64,000 bases of DNA. Source: Mactra quadrangularis (taxonomy: Eukaryota > Mollusca > Bivalvia > Venerida > Mactridae). The stretch lies in assembly GCA_025267735.1 (NCBI GenBank), contig CM046299.1, positions 26,934,468-26,998,467 of the forward strand, written 5' to 3'. A model generated the notes under the pieces. It made no database searches, was not told where the DNA came from, and saw only the letters and a program-made list of their open reading frames with translations. How positions within the stretch are numbered: the first letter of the stretch is position 1; each line of letters opens with the position of its first letter. The position numbers and the translations under genes were made by a program. Positions 35,642 to 46,785 of the stretch are shown piece after piece.

Positions 35642-36130
35642 TCAACAATACAGGGTATCAACATAGACAATGTATCTGACTATCCCTAAACAAGGACCCT
35701 ACAAAAAACATGCAATATCTCTGTTTTTTTTCAACATGTACACAAAGTCATTTCGTGACAACATTGATCGGAACAAGTTTTGTTCTCACAGTTTTAGTAA
35801 AAACAATCAGTAGAATTATGAGGTTTTATAAGATGTATATCAAAAGGTGACAAGTTATCATCGTTGTTGTACAATATGGCTGTGATAAACCATGAATCAA
35901 GGTGTTCCAACTAACAGAAATAGACATTAAAACACATTTTTTACTACCACTAGACAAAGGAAATGGTAAAAAAATAGATGAAAAAATTGAGGAAAAATAA
36001 TATTATGAATGTATGAATAAAAGAATGGAAAATATTATATTGGTCAGTCAATATATGAATACATGTATGGTATGAAGTCAAAAGTAAAATATTGCTGTAC
36101 CAGTATTTAATTTTAAAAAAAATTTTATAA

Positions 36131-36552
36131 CAGGGCTCGGATTTAAGCTCGCACACTCGCAAAATGCGAGTGGATTTTGAAAATTGCGAGTAACTTGTAT
36201 TTTAACCCGCAAATTTCAGCAAGTTAAAATCGACGTAATAATATTACTGTCTAAACTAATGTGTCTCAAATTAGCATTAAAACAGCCAGATAGATCGCTA
36301 GAATTAATTCAAGAATAAAACTTCACTCTAAAAATGTTCGATATTCTTTGTCTATCCCACAATGAAGCCCTTGTTTTATCTACTGTTAAATACATGTATA
36401 GTACTATGTTGTTTTAAAAAGACAATTAGTATTTATGAATGCTATTAAAATTTGGAGAAAATAATTCCAATGATTGTTTTCATTTTGCGAGTTGAAATAA
36501 ATTCAACTCGCAAAAATTTGCGAGTCCGATTTTTTGTTAAATTCGAGCCCTG
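36131..36552. mobile_element. hAT-like MITE, CAGGGCTCG ends
   Basis: 422 bp from cagggctcggatttaa to ttaaattcgagccctg (inverted). Flanks ttttataa and atttataa agree at 7 of 8 positions, as expected for the 8-bp hAT target duplication. Inside are inverted gcgagt/actcgc words. No coding capacity. Confidence 0.8.
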
Positions 36553-36894
36553 ATTTATAATTCACGTATACTTTATTTTATGCCTATAGAATATTCAAAG
36601 ATAAAACCTGGACAATTTTAAGTTATATCTTAAATATACAATACAGTTAAGTACAGTTGTACTAGCATGTGATAAAAATCTATCTACCGTATTTCATATC
36701 TTACAATTTAAAACTTAATCCATAATGAAATTAAAATGGACAGAATAAATAAACTATCTAGTCTTGTGCAGACCCATAAATAAACAGCCTTTCACTCAGC
36801 TTGATCTTTAATTCATATGCTTTAAACAACCACACAAGAGTTCATACAAAGTCTTAGTTGACATCAATGTTGAAAAATAGAGCAGCATATTTAG

Positions 36895-37310
36895 TTAGAA
36901 GAGGTTATTATGACATAGACTGGTATCATGTTCAATAATCCATGCAGCAAATTTAGGAGTATGAGATGACATGCCTTCAGATAAACAGATTATGAAACTT
37001 CTAGGAGGACTTAAAGCTAAAATCTCAACTTCTACCTCAATGGATCTATTTTTAACTACAACAATTTGATACACTTTGGCCACTACAAGTTGATCATGTG
37101 TTCTACGGATTTTTCTGGAAAAAAAATGGGGCGAGCGAGCGAAGAAAAAAAAATAGGTAAAATCTTAATTCAGTTGCTTTATATAGCCGTTTGACCAAAT
37201 TTTATGAGCAAGCGAGGAAATAAAAATATTTTTTGTAAAAACCATCAAAATTAAGGTGCGAGCGAATCCATAGATCATATGATCAACTTGTTGAGGCCTT
37301 AATATTGATT
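36895..37310. other. Intron with a possible repeat boundary
   Basis: agttgatcatgtgttctacggatttttctgg near 37090 and atagatcatatgatcaacttgttgaggcctta near 37275 are partly inverted and resemble the aaggcctcaatgaattgatcatatgttctatgaattttg stretch at 1275-1315. Possibly one interspersed element; ends unclear. Confidence 0.35.
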
Positions 37311-37366
37311 TAATCAGTATTTCAAATATTCAAAGTCTGTCATATATTTGTATTATGTTATTTTAT

Positions 37367-37516
37367 TCAAATGTTAGTTGTTGCTATTACATTAACCCAG
37401 CTGATTTAAATACTCACTTCAGTACTTCTGTACTTACAATAGACAAAACATATATCTGAGTATTTAAATCAGGAGGGTCACTGTATGCACCAATGACTGT
37501 TGAATAAATTTTAATT
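37367..37516. mobile_element. MITE, aactgtcagtgg family, copy 5
   Basis: cattaacccagctgatttaaatactc and inverted gagtatttaaatcaggaggg with caccaatgactgttgaataa. Confidence 0.8.
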
Positions 37517-37519
37517 AAT

Positions 37520-38890
37520 ATATAAGTGAAAATCCTTAATCTTAAAATTAAATTTCCTAATATTATCAGGTTTTGAATAAAAAAGGCTATTTTTGGGTCC
37601 CTTATGGACAGTCAAAAAGCCTTATATCTATGTTAATGTTGAAGAAACTGGCAGTTTGAGGAAGAAAATGTAAGATTATAGCATCAAGTCCATTAAGAAG
37701 TTAAATAACCTCAGGCTCTGCATGCAGTGTTAGATGAATACAGAATGGCATCACTCCAAGAGTCAAATCAGCTGCAAGAGTTCTTGAAAACAACTGAAGT
37801 AATATGACAATTATGTACAGTGAATAAACCATTTTAATAACAAATTTCATGAAAACAATTCAATGAATCAGTGCAAAATTAGTTTACAACCTTCAATATT
37901 TACATCTATTTAGACTAGTTTTGCAATGACTCATCAAAATGACAAGTACATGTGTTTTATAAATGGTAAATTTTGATCAATAAATGATATATATATTGTA
38001 TAGTATGGTACAGGTGACATGTTATCACCATTCGTTCATGTTCACAGAACAATACTAATCAGTCGATGACATAAGAGGGTGTCCGGTTGCCAGGTACAAC
38101 CACTTTTTTAGTTGGGGAAGCTAACAAGTTCTTTTGGGCAACCAAAATTCTGCAATGAGATAGAGTGCTTGCTCTTAAAATGATCTGTTCGGACAACCAC
38201 TTTCATATCCCATTTTCATTGACTGCTAATTGTCATCAAAATTGCAAGGGTGGTTTTTTCTCAAAATCCTGACAATCCTGAATTTCACACTAACAATGTA
38301 ACCCAACTTCTACTGTGCTTATATAATGAAAAGAACCATGACTTTGTGCAAATATTTGTTTAAACACAACAACAATTCAAAATTTGATAATTTCACTAAT
38401 GATCAAATCTATAAAATATAAAAAACATATCAACACCCTTCTCTCTATACTTTTATAAGGGACTTTCCCATCAATGAAACTCCTTTCATTTTCATCAGTG
38501 ACTTTGCAATTAACATATCTAACACCTAATAATTGAGGTCGTAAACAAATAAACAGAGGTGTGGGAGCTCAACTGCCACAACCATGTCCAATAATGAAAA
38601 CACATCTAAATATGATTTAATGAATTAGCGTAGAATAGAAGATCTAAATTCAAAATAAAAAAACTGTAAACAATATTAACATACTTTGACAATAGAATAT
38701 ACTTTGATAAAAAAACATGTTTACACTGAAAAATGATTACATGACTGACAAAAACACTGATATCATTTGATATTGGTATTTTCAATTTTTTTTTAAAACC
38801 ATAACTTATTCACAGACTAAAAAGAAGCTACCCTAATTTGACTAGTATATAACACACTTTTTTACCACCTTATCAGTTTTATGTGTCACT
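37520..38890. other. Intron, one short shared repeat
   Basis: gggtgtccggttgccaggtacaacca at 38075-38105 resembles gggtgtcgggttgcccaggacaacca at 56118. Otherwise nothing recognised. Confidence 0.5.
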
Positions 38891-38892
38891 AT

Positions 38893-39102
38893 TGTTAAAT
38901 GTTATTCGTCTTTCAGTGGCGCATACATTAACCCTAGCTGATTTAAATACTCACTACAGTACTTATGAACTCATTAATACATTAATGATAAAAATAGACA
39001 TTGTATTATTATTTATGTTCAGGTTTTTCAAACAAATATCGAGTATTTAAATCAGTTAGGTAAATCTATGTACAACAGACAGCTGAATAAAAATTTACCA
39101 AA
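38893..39102. mobile_element. MITE, aactgtcagtgg family, copy 6
   Basis: cagtggcgcatacattaacc at the left and inverted aaatcagttaggtaaatc with acagctgaataaaaattta at the right. Confidence 0.8.
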
Positions 39103-39222
39103 ACACAAGAGCATGATATACAAGTCATAATTTTAGCAGAGGTTTCTAGTACGCAAAACAAAATGCCTAATTTCTGCAAGATAAAGACAGGAGTTCCACA
39201 CCTCTATCATTGTTTTGAGACG

Positions 39223-39492
39223 CTATAGTGCGTAAATATTGACCCCGACCTGACATTTTACATTTGCATCTAATAATTATCTACACATATCCCGACGAAA
39301 GTCATTACCACGCCTTTTCTACACTTCGGCAGCGATCGTAAAATTATAGAAGTATGTTTGTGTGTTAAGTTTTAACTCACAATCCTCACAGTCACAGTGT
39401 AATCGAGCATTAATACCACATTCGCATTCAATGTAATGAATATTCTTGCATAAAGGACAGGTCGGGGTCAAACTTTATGCACAATACTATAG
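39223..39492. mobile_element. MITE, ctatagtgcgtaaa / gaccccgacctg ends
   Basis: ctatagtgcgtaaatattga with ccccgacctg at the left and caggtcggggtcaaacttta with tgcacaatactatag at the right are inverted with a small gap. ~270 bp, no coding. Confidence 0.75.
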
Positions 39493-39797
39493 TCAAAGTC
39501 ACTTTGAAGCAAATTATATGATAGTACTGTTGTAAGGCTTATGTCATACTTGAATGGCCATGTTACCTTTACAACTGTTACCATGGGATAAATTGCGTCA
39601 CATTTAATATAATAAATTTCTCCCTCTTAATGCAAAAAGATACCATATTGTTCGAAAATGACATATAAGATGGTATCTTATTGCTCTAAGGGGACAGATG
39701 TATAGAATTATGAATTTAATATTATAGTGTTGACACAATGCCTCATAGAAACAAGGTCTATCAAATAATGATAAATCTATATAATAAAACAACATAC

Positions 39798-39859
39798 CTC
39801 CACCTGTATCACTTCTAGCAGACCTGTATCTTGGACGTCCTTTTTTACTTCCAACACGC
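39798..39859 (-). CDS. CLASP: CLASP exon: basic linker
   Basis: 62 bases, phase 2 in and phase 1 out; acceptor gttttttgtag|GCG, donor GGAG|gtatgt. It encodes R-V-G-S-K-K-G-R-P-R-Y-R-S-A-R-S-D-T-G-G. The cluster of Lys/Arg suits the electrostatic microtubule-binding role of this linker in the family; the R-S-x-R-S-D pattern resembles the R-S-R-S-D-I-D region of vertebrate CLASPs, though the better match to that is in the exon at 31444-31626. Confidence 0.85.
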
Positions 39860-39924
39860 CTACAAAAAACACAAAACTTTAACTCACATTGATGCCTTAT
39901 TTTCATTTATGAATAATGCATGGC

Positions 39925-40135
39925 GGAGTGGTTACAACATTCCACTGGTAATCATTTGAGAGCCAGTTCTGCATTGATTAGTTCAAACTACATCTAAATT
40001 CTACCTTGCTGTTTCCTTGTACAAGAAACTTGTAGCTTTGGCTCAGTACTTGCTTGCCAGGAAATGGACTTTACCATGATTAATCTAAGTTGTAAGAAAC
40101 TTGTTTTACATACAAGCTAAAATAAATTAGTATAA
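39925..40135 (+). repeat. SINE, group D, tRNA-like head
   Basis: It starts ggcggagtggttacaacatt with a Ser/Leu-tRNA-like D arm, then ttagttcaaactac (B-box-like). The downstream body (tgctgtttccttgtacaaga, gctttggctcagtacttgct, ctaagttgtaagaa) is shared with 45577-45765. Confidence 0.7.
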
Positions 40136-40657
40136 ACTGAACTCCATTGCTGACATCACATAATGTCAACCTAAGACTGGGGTTAAGTCTATCAAGGCAA
40201 GGAATCTCCTTGGTTGTCTTCAACAATATAACAATATTTGTTCAATGTTTATTTTATTCCCTAAAATTTAGATTGAACAATGTCTATTATGTTTACCATG
40301 CAATATTTTATCATGGGCACATTTTTATTGAGTGCTTGTAATTCCTTAAAAAGGTCAGCATTATCTCCCCTTGAGAACCCTTTTTAAATTTTACTTCCGT
40401 GAAAGCATATTTCATTGTGACTAGTATCATAATTATATCATAACTCCCTTGAAGATATGCACCCTTAATTCGGAACTCCAATTTATGGGTTTTTCCATCC
40501 ATCCATAGGTGGAACAAGCAAACTGTTTTACACATTATTGCTGATAAGCCTCAAACATGGATTAAATCTAGCTGTTTTTTGGTACATATTGTAAGGGTGA
40601 AAGTTTGTTTGTACCACAGGAAAAACCGAAATATTTGAATTCCAGATATGGTCTTTA

Positions 40658-40936
40658 GGGTTCGACAGTTACTGTTTTTACCAGGGATCCCAAAGGAATC
40701 CCAAGTCAGTGTCAGAGACTCCTCCTTAATATGAGGGATTCCTCAAGTAAAATAAAAAAAAACGGAGACAAATTTGCAGTCACAAATAGTGATCAACAAT
40801 TCATGCAATTCCAAAATCACATAAGAACATAGCAATATTTCAGAGATCCGAACAGAATCCCCAGCTAAGAATCATTGAGATTTCTCCCAAGGGTTTTGAG
40901 ATTGTCGGAATCGTGAGACACTGATACAGTCAAACC
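40658..40936. mobile_element. TIR element, agggttcgaca family, copy 1
   Basis: tagggttcgacagttactgt at the left and tgagacactgatacagtcaaacccta at the right are inverted; the interior (ccagggatccc, agatccgaacagaatcccca) matches 50357-50632. Confidence 0.75.
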
Positions 40937-40951
40937 CTAGTCTCTACTTAC

Positions 40952-41158
40952 CCTAATGTACTAGATTCATAACTTCTATCCTGACTAGCAGATCTAACTC
41001 TCACTCTACCAGCTGTTAATTTTTCACCACTATTTAATGAATTATTGCTTGAAGAATTACTTAATTCTCCTTGCAATGCTTTCTGTTTAGCTGGATCCAG
41101 ATGATTTATTAAGGCATCAGCTTGGTCTTTAAAATGATCGGCAAAACCCCAGAATGAC
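40952..41158 (-). CDS. CLASP: CLASP exon: end of TOG2 and start of Ser/Arg linker
   Basis: 207 bases, phase 2 at both ends; acceptor atttatctag|GTC, donor TTAGG|gtaagt. It starts S-F-W-G-F-A-D-H-F (family: C-Y-W-G-F-H-S-H-F), closes TOG2 with L-D-P-A-K-Q-K-A-L-Q, then becomes Ser/Asn-rich and basic (S-N-S-S-S-N-N-S-L-N-S; G-R-V-R-V-R-S-A-S-Q-D-R-S). The second half is the beginning of the microtubule-binding disordered linker. Confidence 0.95.
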
Positions 41159-41246
41159 CTAGATAAATCAAAAAGAGAAGATTTCATTAATATGAGGACA
41201 TACAAATGTATACAGCAACCTCCTAATGACACTGTTATAGTGAAAA

Positions 41247-41397
41247 TTTATTCAACTGTCATTGGTGCATACATTTAACCCCACTGATTTAAATATTAAC
41301 TAAATTATAACCACACTAATTCATTATTCACTGCTTTATACTAATAATCTATTTAATTCAGTGGGGTTAATGTAAGCACAGCCAACAGACAGATTCA
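41247..41397. mobile_element. MITE, aactgtcagtgg family, copy 7
   Basis: aaatttattcaactgtcatt and ccccactgatttaaat at the left, tcagtggggttaatgtaagc at the right. It lies about 90 bases upstream of the acceptor of the exon at 41158. Confidence 0.8.
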
Positions 41398-42000
41398 GAT
41401 CAAGAACAGTTCCACAGTTCAAGCAAGCAATTTGCAGTACATATGTATTCAGTGAGCATTTTCTCAAAAATACTTCTGAAAAGTATGTCTCATCCAATTT
41501 TCACACAAGGAATGGTGAACTTCACTTGTCATGTTAAAGTAGGATAGTTGTGAGGTCGATAGGTAAAATTGTTACATGCTACAGCAAGGCTCTATATGAC
41601 ATCAAGACAATAAAAACAAACATTAACTTGGGGTGTACCTTGATGTCAGTCTATTCATATTTCAACTAAATATGGTTTCTAACAAGAAAGTTTTAAATTA
41701 CTTTAAAAATACAACCAATTCTGATAAACTGGTCAATTTTGGCCCACTTATAGTTCTAGTCTTTGAGTTCATAATATCACATATATCAGCATATGATAAA
41801 ACTAAAAAACCATGACCACTGTTATTTTTTTTCATGACATAGTTTTTAAGCTTCTTTTTAAGTCCCAACTTGAGTCTGTCAAGATTCATGGTAAAGAACA
41901 CTTTCATAGGGTGAAAATATATAAAGAAAATATAGGGGCAATGGTAATACAGTACATGTTGATAGGTCATAGCAAAACTAGTCTACATCCTACACATGAA
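41398..42000. other. Intron, nothing recognised
   Basis: AT-rich; overlapping short open frames on both strands show no family motif. Confidence 0.5.
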
Positions 42001-42004
42001 GTTA

Positions 42005-42275
42005 AATTTATTTATTTGTTGTTGGGTTAAACACTATAGCAACACATTGTTTAGGTCATATAACAGTGTCCAGCACACATAACCTAGCTTTCCGGGACCC
42101 TTGTCTATCACCAATACTCACCTACCCTTCAACATGGCCTGAAACTTCTCCATTGATAAAAATGTACCTTATTAATGGAGGAAATTGACATGATTGTCAA
42201 ATTTTCATGAAAGGGTATAACCTCCTCGAGTGGGATTCAACCCGTACCCCCTTCGGGACACTAGATTCAAATTCC
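42005..42275 (-). repeat. SINE, group C
   Basis: ttgggttaaacactatagca, ttaggtcatataacagtgtc, aagggtataacctcctcgag and aacccgtacccccttcggga; it is the best copy of this head type, followed at once by another element. Confidence 0.8.
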
Positions 42276-42285
42276 AGGTGCACTA

Positions 42286-42906
42286 CAGTCTCGATACAAT
42301 GACACCCATTATAATGACATCCTCGTTATACCAACATATTTTATGGGAACGAAACACTTAGAACATTATTTGCACCGATATAACGGAAATTCATGTTTCC
42401 GACACCGACACTCATAACTGCCCCCAAAACCCAATTTACTGCATAAAGTTAACCTGTTACTACGACAATAGCCAAGAGTAGACGAATATTAATTTTCTCA
42501 CTTAGGGTGTTTTTAGCCAGTAGCTTAAGTTGCTAGACTACCTGTCTTCGTTTCGCTAGCTGTGCATTGTTATCATGTACTTGTATTTCACACTTTTAAT
42601 CTGTTTTGACGGGCAATTGATTTTCAACACAGAGGTAATTTTTTCAATGCTAAGTGCTGGTTTTTTTTATTATAATTATATGTTGTTAATAGATAAACAC
42701 CAGTTCTCTCTTCAATATACTCTGTTTTATTTATTAGTTATAGTATACTTTCAGTATATATACGAAGGTACATATGCATGATGTCACCACCTACCTGAAA
42801 CCGATACCAACATGTACATTGTCGGAAGAATTCATTACACTGACATATGCATAATAATGACACTTTTTCTGGGAACAAATGATGTCATTGTATCAAGATC
42901 TGACAG
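42286..42906. mobile_element. TIR element, ~620 bp, gatacaatgaca ends
   Basis: tacagtctcgatacaatgac near the left end and inverted gatgtcattgtatcaagatc then tgacagta at the right. A TA flanks the left end. A fragment recurs at 19.9-20.04 kb. No transposase recognised. Confidence 0.6.
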
Positions 42907-43096
42907 TACCAACTGCGCTACTGACCAGGGATATGTGGTTAAAGACTTAATAAAATGATAAATATAGACTAAAAGAATGAATGTATAGGCAGAAAAATGG
43001 AACTTGAAAATCTCAGCCTGAATGAGACCTGAAACTACCTTTAAAATAAACATTCAAACTTTTGATTTTCCACCCAGTCAAGATTTAAAATCACTA

Positions 43097-43251
43097 CAAC
43101 CCGTCATGAACAAGACCCACTGGGAGGGACTAAAAAGTGTCCCTGTTCATAAATTGTTGCTCTGCAGAACTGAAATTACTCGTAAGGAAGATATCAAAAG
43201 CTGTTTCTGCGGATTTGCTCAGTAGATGGCTACTCTGCAGAGGTTATACTG
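43097..43251. mobile_element. Tigger/pogo-like MITE, copy 1
   Basis: caacccgtcatgaacaagac, cccactgggagggactaa and right end ctctgcagaggttatactg followed by TA. Its interior matches 60681-60858 and its right end matches the 50.74-kb element. Confidence 0.75.
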
Positions 43252-43368
43252 TAAATGCTATTTAAGAAATTTATCAACACTATTTAATTTGTATTATGAC
43301 ACCTATTTAAGATAAGCTTATAATGGTTTTACAATCAGGCTAAAATGAATATGAAGAAACAATCTTAC

Positions 43369-43506
43369 TTTCTAGCAAATGCCCTTGCTTCGGAGTCAGC
43401 ATCACTGATTCCCTTCTTAATAGCTTCTTGTAGAATAGCTATATGTTTTTCTAAAATATGAGTTGGCCATGTATGTAATATTTGATTTAAAAGTTCACAA
43501 CAGTAT
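43369..43506 (-). CDS. CLASP: CLASP exon: TOG2
   Basis: 138 bases, phase 2 at both ends; acceptor ttattttcag|ATA, donor AGAAA|gtaaga. It encodes C-C-E-L-L-N-Q-I-L-H-T-W-P-T-H-I-L-E-K-H and ends K-K-G-I-S-D-A-D-S-E-A-R-A-F-A-R-K, matching the W-Q-T-H-S-L-E-R-H and K-K-G-I-H-D-A-D-S-E-A-R signatures of the TOG2 end. A MITE begins only about 45 bases upstream of its acceptor. Confidence 0.96.
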
Positions 43507-43551
43507 CTGAAAATAAACAATACAAGAAATGTAATGTGGAAACCACATTAA

Positions 43552-43811
43552 AGCCGGATGTAAAATCTTTAACACAAAAATTACAAAGGGAAATAATCCA
43601 TAATAAAGCCAGGTAGAGTTGTGGTTACTTTCTAATTCTGTTCATCACATGGTATGTTATCATTGCATGAAGTTTCATAAAGATCTGACTATAAATGGCA
43701 GAAATATAAGCTAAATTGAACGCAATTGTTAACGACACCAGATGCGCGCCCACCCAACCACCTGCGCATTGCCAAACTATTAGTCGAAGTTTTTCGTTGA
43801 AAAATCCGGCT
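43552..43811. mobile_element. MITE, agccggattt family, copy 3
   Basis: agccggatgt and aaatccggct bound the same core as copies 1 and 2, with one small internal deletion. Its conserved left flank (caagaaatgtaatgtggaaa) starts about 18 bases from the acceptor of the CLASP exon at 43506. Confidence 0.85.
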
Positions 43812-44019
43812 AATAACAGTGTTAGAAATTTCTATACTAGAATGTAGCCAAAGCTCAAACCTATAGCCCCTGACAACAGATATTTGGGTTCCAGCAACCT
43901 GATGCTACTAGTGAACATTTATTCCAGGCAAATAAATCATAAAGCTGGTTGTTAACCTAGTTTAAAAAATGATGTCTAGCCCTGGTAGCTAAAAATAGAA
44001 TGATGTTAATAAAAATAGT

Positions 44020-44461
44020 AGGGGTGTAACAATACGGTAAAAACCGTATTGCAATATATTGCAATATGTATCGGTTTTCTTATGTAGACAATCTAAGCAG
44101 AAATTAAAACACATTTAATGTCCTCATTCAATCAGCATTACATATATATCGAATATGTGCATTTTATATAGATGTGTAAAATAGATTAAATGTAAGTAAA
44201 TACATAGCTTGAAACAGACTCTCGAAGAGAATTATCCTTATTGACAAAATGTTTTACCTTCAAAAGCGCAATATATTAAATTTCAATTCTGCAACACAAT
44301 AATTTGTTCAATCGTTTACATTTCAGAGTCTGATAAAATCAATCAGCATAAAAAAATATCCGTGTATAAAAAACTGATTCAGTGAAAATCGAACTGGTTA
44401 AAAACCGTCAGAATTCGTATTGCAATATTAACGGGTATATCGGTTAAACGTTACACCCCTA
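44020..44461. mobile_element. hAT-like MITE with perfect 8-bp target duplication
   Basis: 442 bp from taggggtgtaacaatacg to cgttacacccccta-like right end (gttacaccccta). Both flanks are aaaaatag (44012-44019 and 44462-44469). Sub-terminal accgtattgcaatat is present at both ends. No coding capacity. Confidence 0.88.
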
Positions 44462-44469
44462 AAAAATAG

Positions 44470-45370
44470 TAAAATAGTAAGATGGCATTCTACAGGGTCC
44501 TTTGTGCAAGGGTCAATATTTGCCTGTCAGCCTATAGATAATACATATTAGTAGATCAATACTGATGTACTACATTACTAATATATAAACATTGTACTAT
44601 AAATAGAAAACACAGAGTTGCTTCCCTTTGTCAAAAGTTGAATATCTACTTCCAGTGGATAATTCCTCACATAATAAGTTTGGTTTCCTGGCAGTCTTAG
44701 TTGGTAGCCAACCTGCCAACTAATTTAGAGGCCATTGTAACAACAAAGTCCTCAAAAAACATGCTCTTGGTTTGAGACCATAAACTATGTTCAAAAGGCT
44801 ATTTTCTTTTCAGATTGGAAATTATGACTGTTAGAACTGGGAGAACTCCAATCAAGTACCTTGGAACTGTGTTCTGGTAGCGTTCCACCCATTCCATTTA
44901 AATAGATAGTGTGAACGGAATCGGTCGCGGTATATTCATACCCAAGATAGCGGCAGCATTACTGCAAACATGTGAGTTTGGTGTTTTGGAAGCGAATGTT
45001 GTTAAAATAATACATTTGCCCGATTATTTACAATAACAATTTAACTATTTGCTATAAATAAAGTAAGAAGGGAGAATATTTGCTACGGATATTGCCTTTT
45101 GATTCAGTCCGGACATTCAATTTCACTCGTTCAGCAGATTCTGTATATAGTCGGAATTTGATTCTGACACAGTTCCGACAGCCCAAATGAACAAGCCCTA
45201 TATTAGGTAGAGCATTTGTCAGTCACTGAGGAATGTTCACATTTATTACTACTTAAAGGCCTAGGACTAAATTTCCAAATATCTTTAGGGACAGTGAGTA
45301 ATCACCTGACAGCCACAATATGGCTGAAAACATTGTCAAAAGAGGCACTATGTACCATAAATTCACCTAC
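44470..45370. other. Intron, possible unplaced repeat
   Basis: ttggaactgtgttctggtag (44860s) and ccgacagcccaaatgaacaagcccta (45178) flank a stretch with higher CpG (gtcgcggtatattc, gatagcggcagc). It may be a transposon, but I cannot define its ends. Confidence 0.4.
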
Positions 45371-45441
45371 CTCCGTATTATACTGGCTTTAGATGTGAAA
45401 TTATTTGTAATAATTGGAATGAGGCGTGAAGCAAATGTATA
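45371..45441 (-). CDS. CLASP: CLASP exon: TOG2
   Basis: 71 bases, phase 0 in and phase 2 out; acceptor tatttcag|TAT, donor CGGAG|gtaggt. It encodes Y-T-F-A-S-R-L-I-P-I-I-T-N-N-F-T-S-K-A-S, the counterpart of H-T-H-I-P-R-L-I-P-V-I-T-S-N-C-T-S-K-S-V in vertebrate CLASPs, followed by I-I-R-R. Confidence 0.95.
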
Positions 45442-45576
45442 CTGAAATATAATACATAAAATAATATACATGAAATATAATACATAAAAAGTCAAACTAT
45501 AATTTAATAATTATATTATGTCTGTTATGTTCATGTCAATAAGTCATATATGTTGAGACCATGTTATAAGACATGT

Positions 45577-45765
45577 TAGGTGCAGGAGTGTTCAAGGGTT
45601 ACAACACTGAACTGATAATCATTGAATAGCCAGCTCCCTCTTGGTTCAAATCCCATAAAAAACCCTACCCAATTGTTTCTTTGAGCAAGAAACTTTATCC
45701 GTCTAGCTCAGTACTCGGTGACAACAAAGTGAACTCTAAGTTGTAAGAATCAAGCTATAATAAAT
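45577..45765 (+). repeat. SINE, group D, second copy
   Basis: gttacaacactgaactgataatcattg and cttggttcaaatccc (B-box-like), then ctttgagcaagaaacttta, ctagctcagtactcgg and ctaagttgtaagaa, as in 39925-40135. Confidence 0.7.
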
Positions 45766-46139
45766 AAGTACATTAAGACTTGTATATCTTCATTGTGCCC
45801 GTCCTTCCAAGTATTTTTTCATTGTCTTGGTTTATTTGTCATGTCTTTACATTCATTTATTCCATTGTTTATTCACGGTTTTGTCACCTTACTGTTACTA
45901 ACACCTTACTAACAGCATAAATCTACCAACTAAGTGATATATGTATAAATGATAAAACATTATATCAACTAACAAAATGAATCACACATATTTTACCTCT
46001 TTGCAGTTTGAGCCACACAATTTGCAGTAAGAACTTCATACTTCAAATGTGCTTCAATATACAAGTTCAATGGCCAGAAATTTTATGAGATAACCATTGA
46101 TCATTGAAAAAACTTTGACATGTGATTCTTCACAGTACC

Positions 46140-46345
46140 AGTCTACACCTGGTTGGAGAGGTACAACAGCAGGTAATTTTCTTGCTCATGGAGATTAGCA
46201 GTGCTCTTAGTGGGTTTCAAACTTGCTACCTAGCGATCCCCAACTCCACATACTACCACTGAACAACTCTACAAAAGTATGCCCAGCCCAGGAATCGAAC
46301 CCATGACCCCTCGATCAGTAGACTTGTGTGCTAGCAACTGGCCAT
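46140..46345 (-). repeat. SINE, group A, head and diverged body
   Basis: At 46278-46320 the plus strand reads gcccagcccaggaatcgaac, ccatgacccctcgatcagta, the inverted tRNA-like head. The distal body is poorly conserved. Confidence 0.65.
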
Positions 46346-46649
46346 TGACCACTACTTCTACACCAGTAAATAAAAAAGATCTGTGCACCTTTTCACAAAT
46401 ATTCTTACGAGAAAAATTATCGTAAGTCAAATTCATTACTCATCAGTTCAAAGTCAGGCGGATAATAAACAAAGGTGTGATATGATATACAAAAGGTATA
46501 CAATATTCTTTATAATTCAATAACACTTGAAATTGGTTGTCCAAAAAAAGACTGTATTAATAACGTTTCTTGCTTTTGACTTATGATGATCTTTATTGTA
46601 ATGATTTTTTCGTGAAAAAGCGCCACGGCCTGGAGAGATGAGGACTTAC

Positions 46650-46785
46650 CTGAACGATGAATCTTATACAAACAATACCAGATGTTGACATTATTTTAGC
46701 ACTATTAGGAATGAGATTGATCAATGCAGGTAATAATGTTTCAGCACTATGGTCAAACTTTGAGCCTAATTGTTGTGAAAAATAT
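46650..46785 (-). CDS. CLASP: CLASP exon: TOG2 middle
   Basis: 136 bases, phase 2 in and phase 0 out; acceptor aatttcag|ATA, donor GTTCAG|gtaagt. The product includes L-G-S-K-F-D-H-S-A-E-T-L-L-P and N-L-I-P-N-S-A-K-I-M-S-T-S-G, which match L-G-N-K-F-D-H-G-A-E and N-L-I-P-N-S-A-K-I-M-A-T-S-G of human CLASP TOG2 almost residue for residue. Confidence 0.97.
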
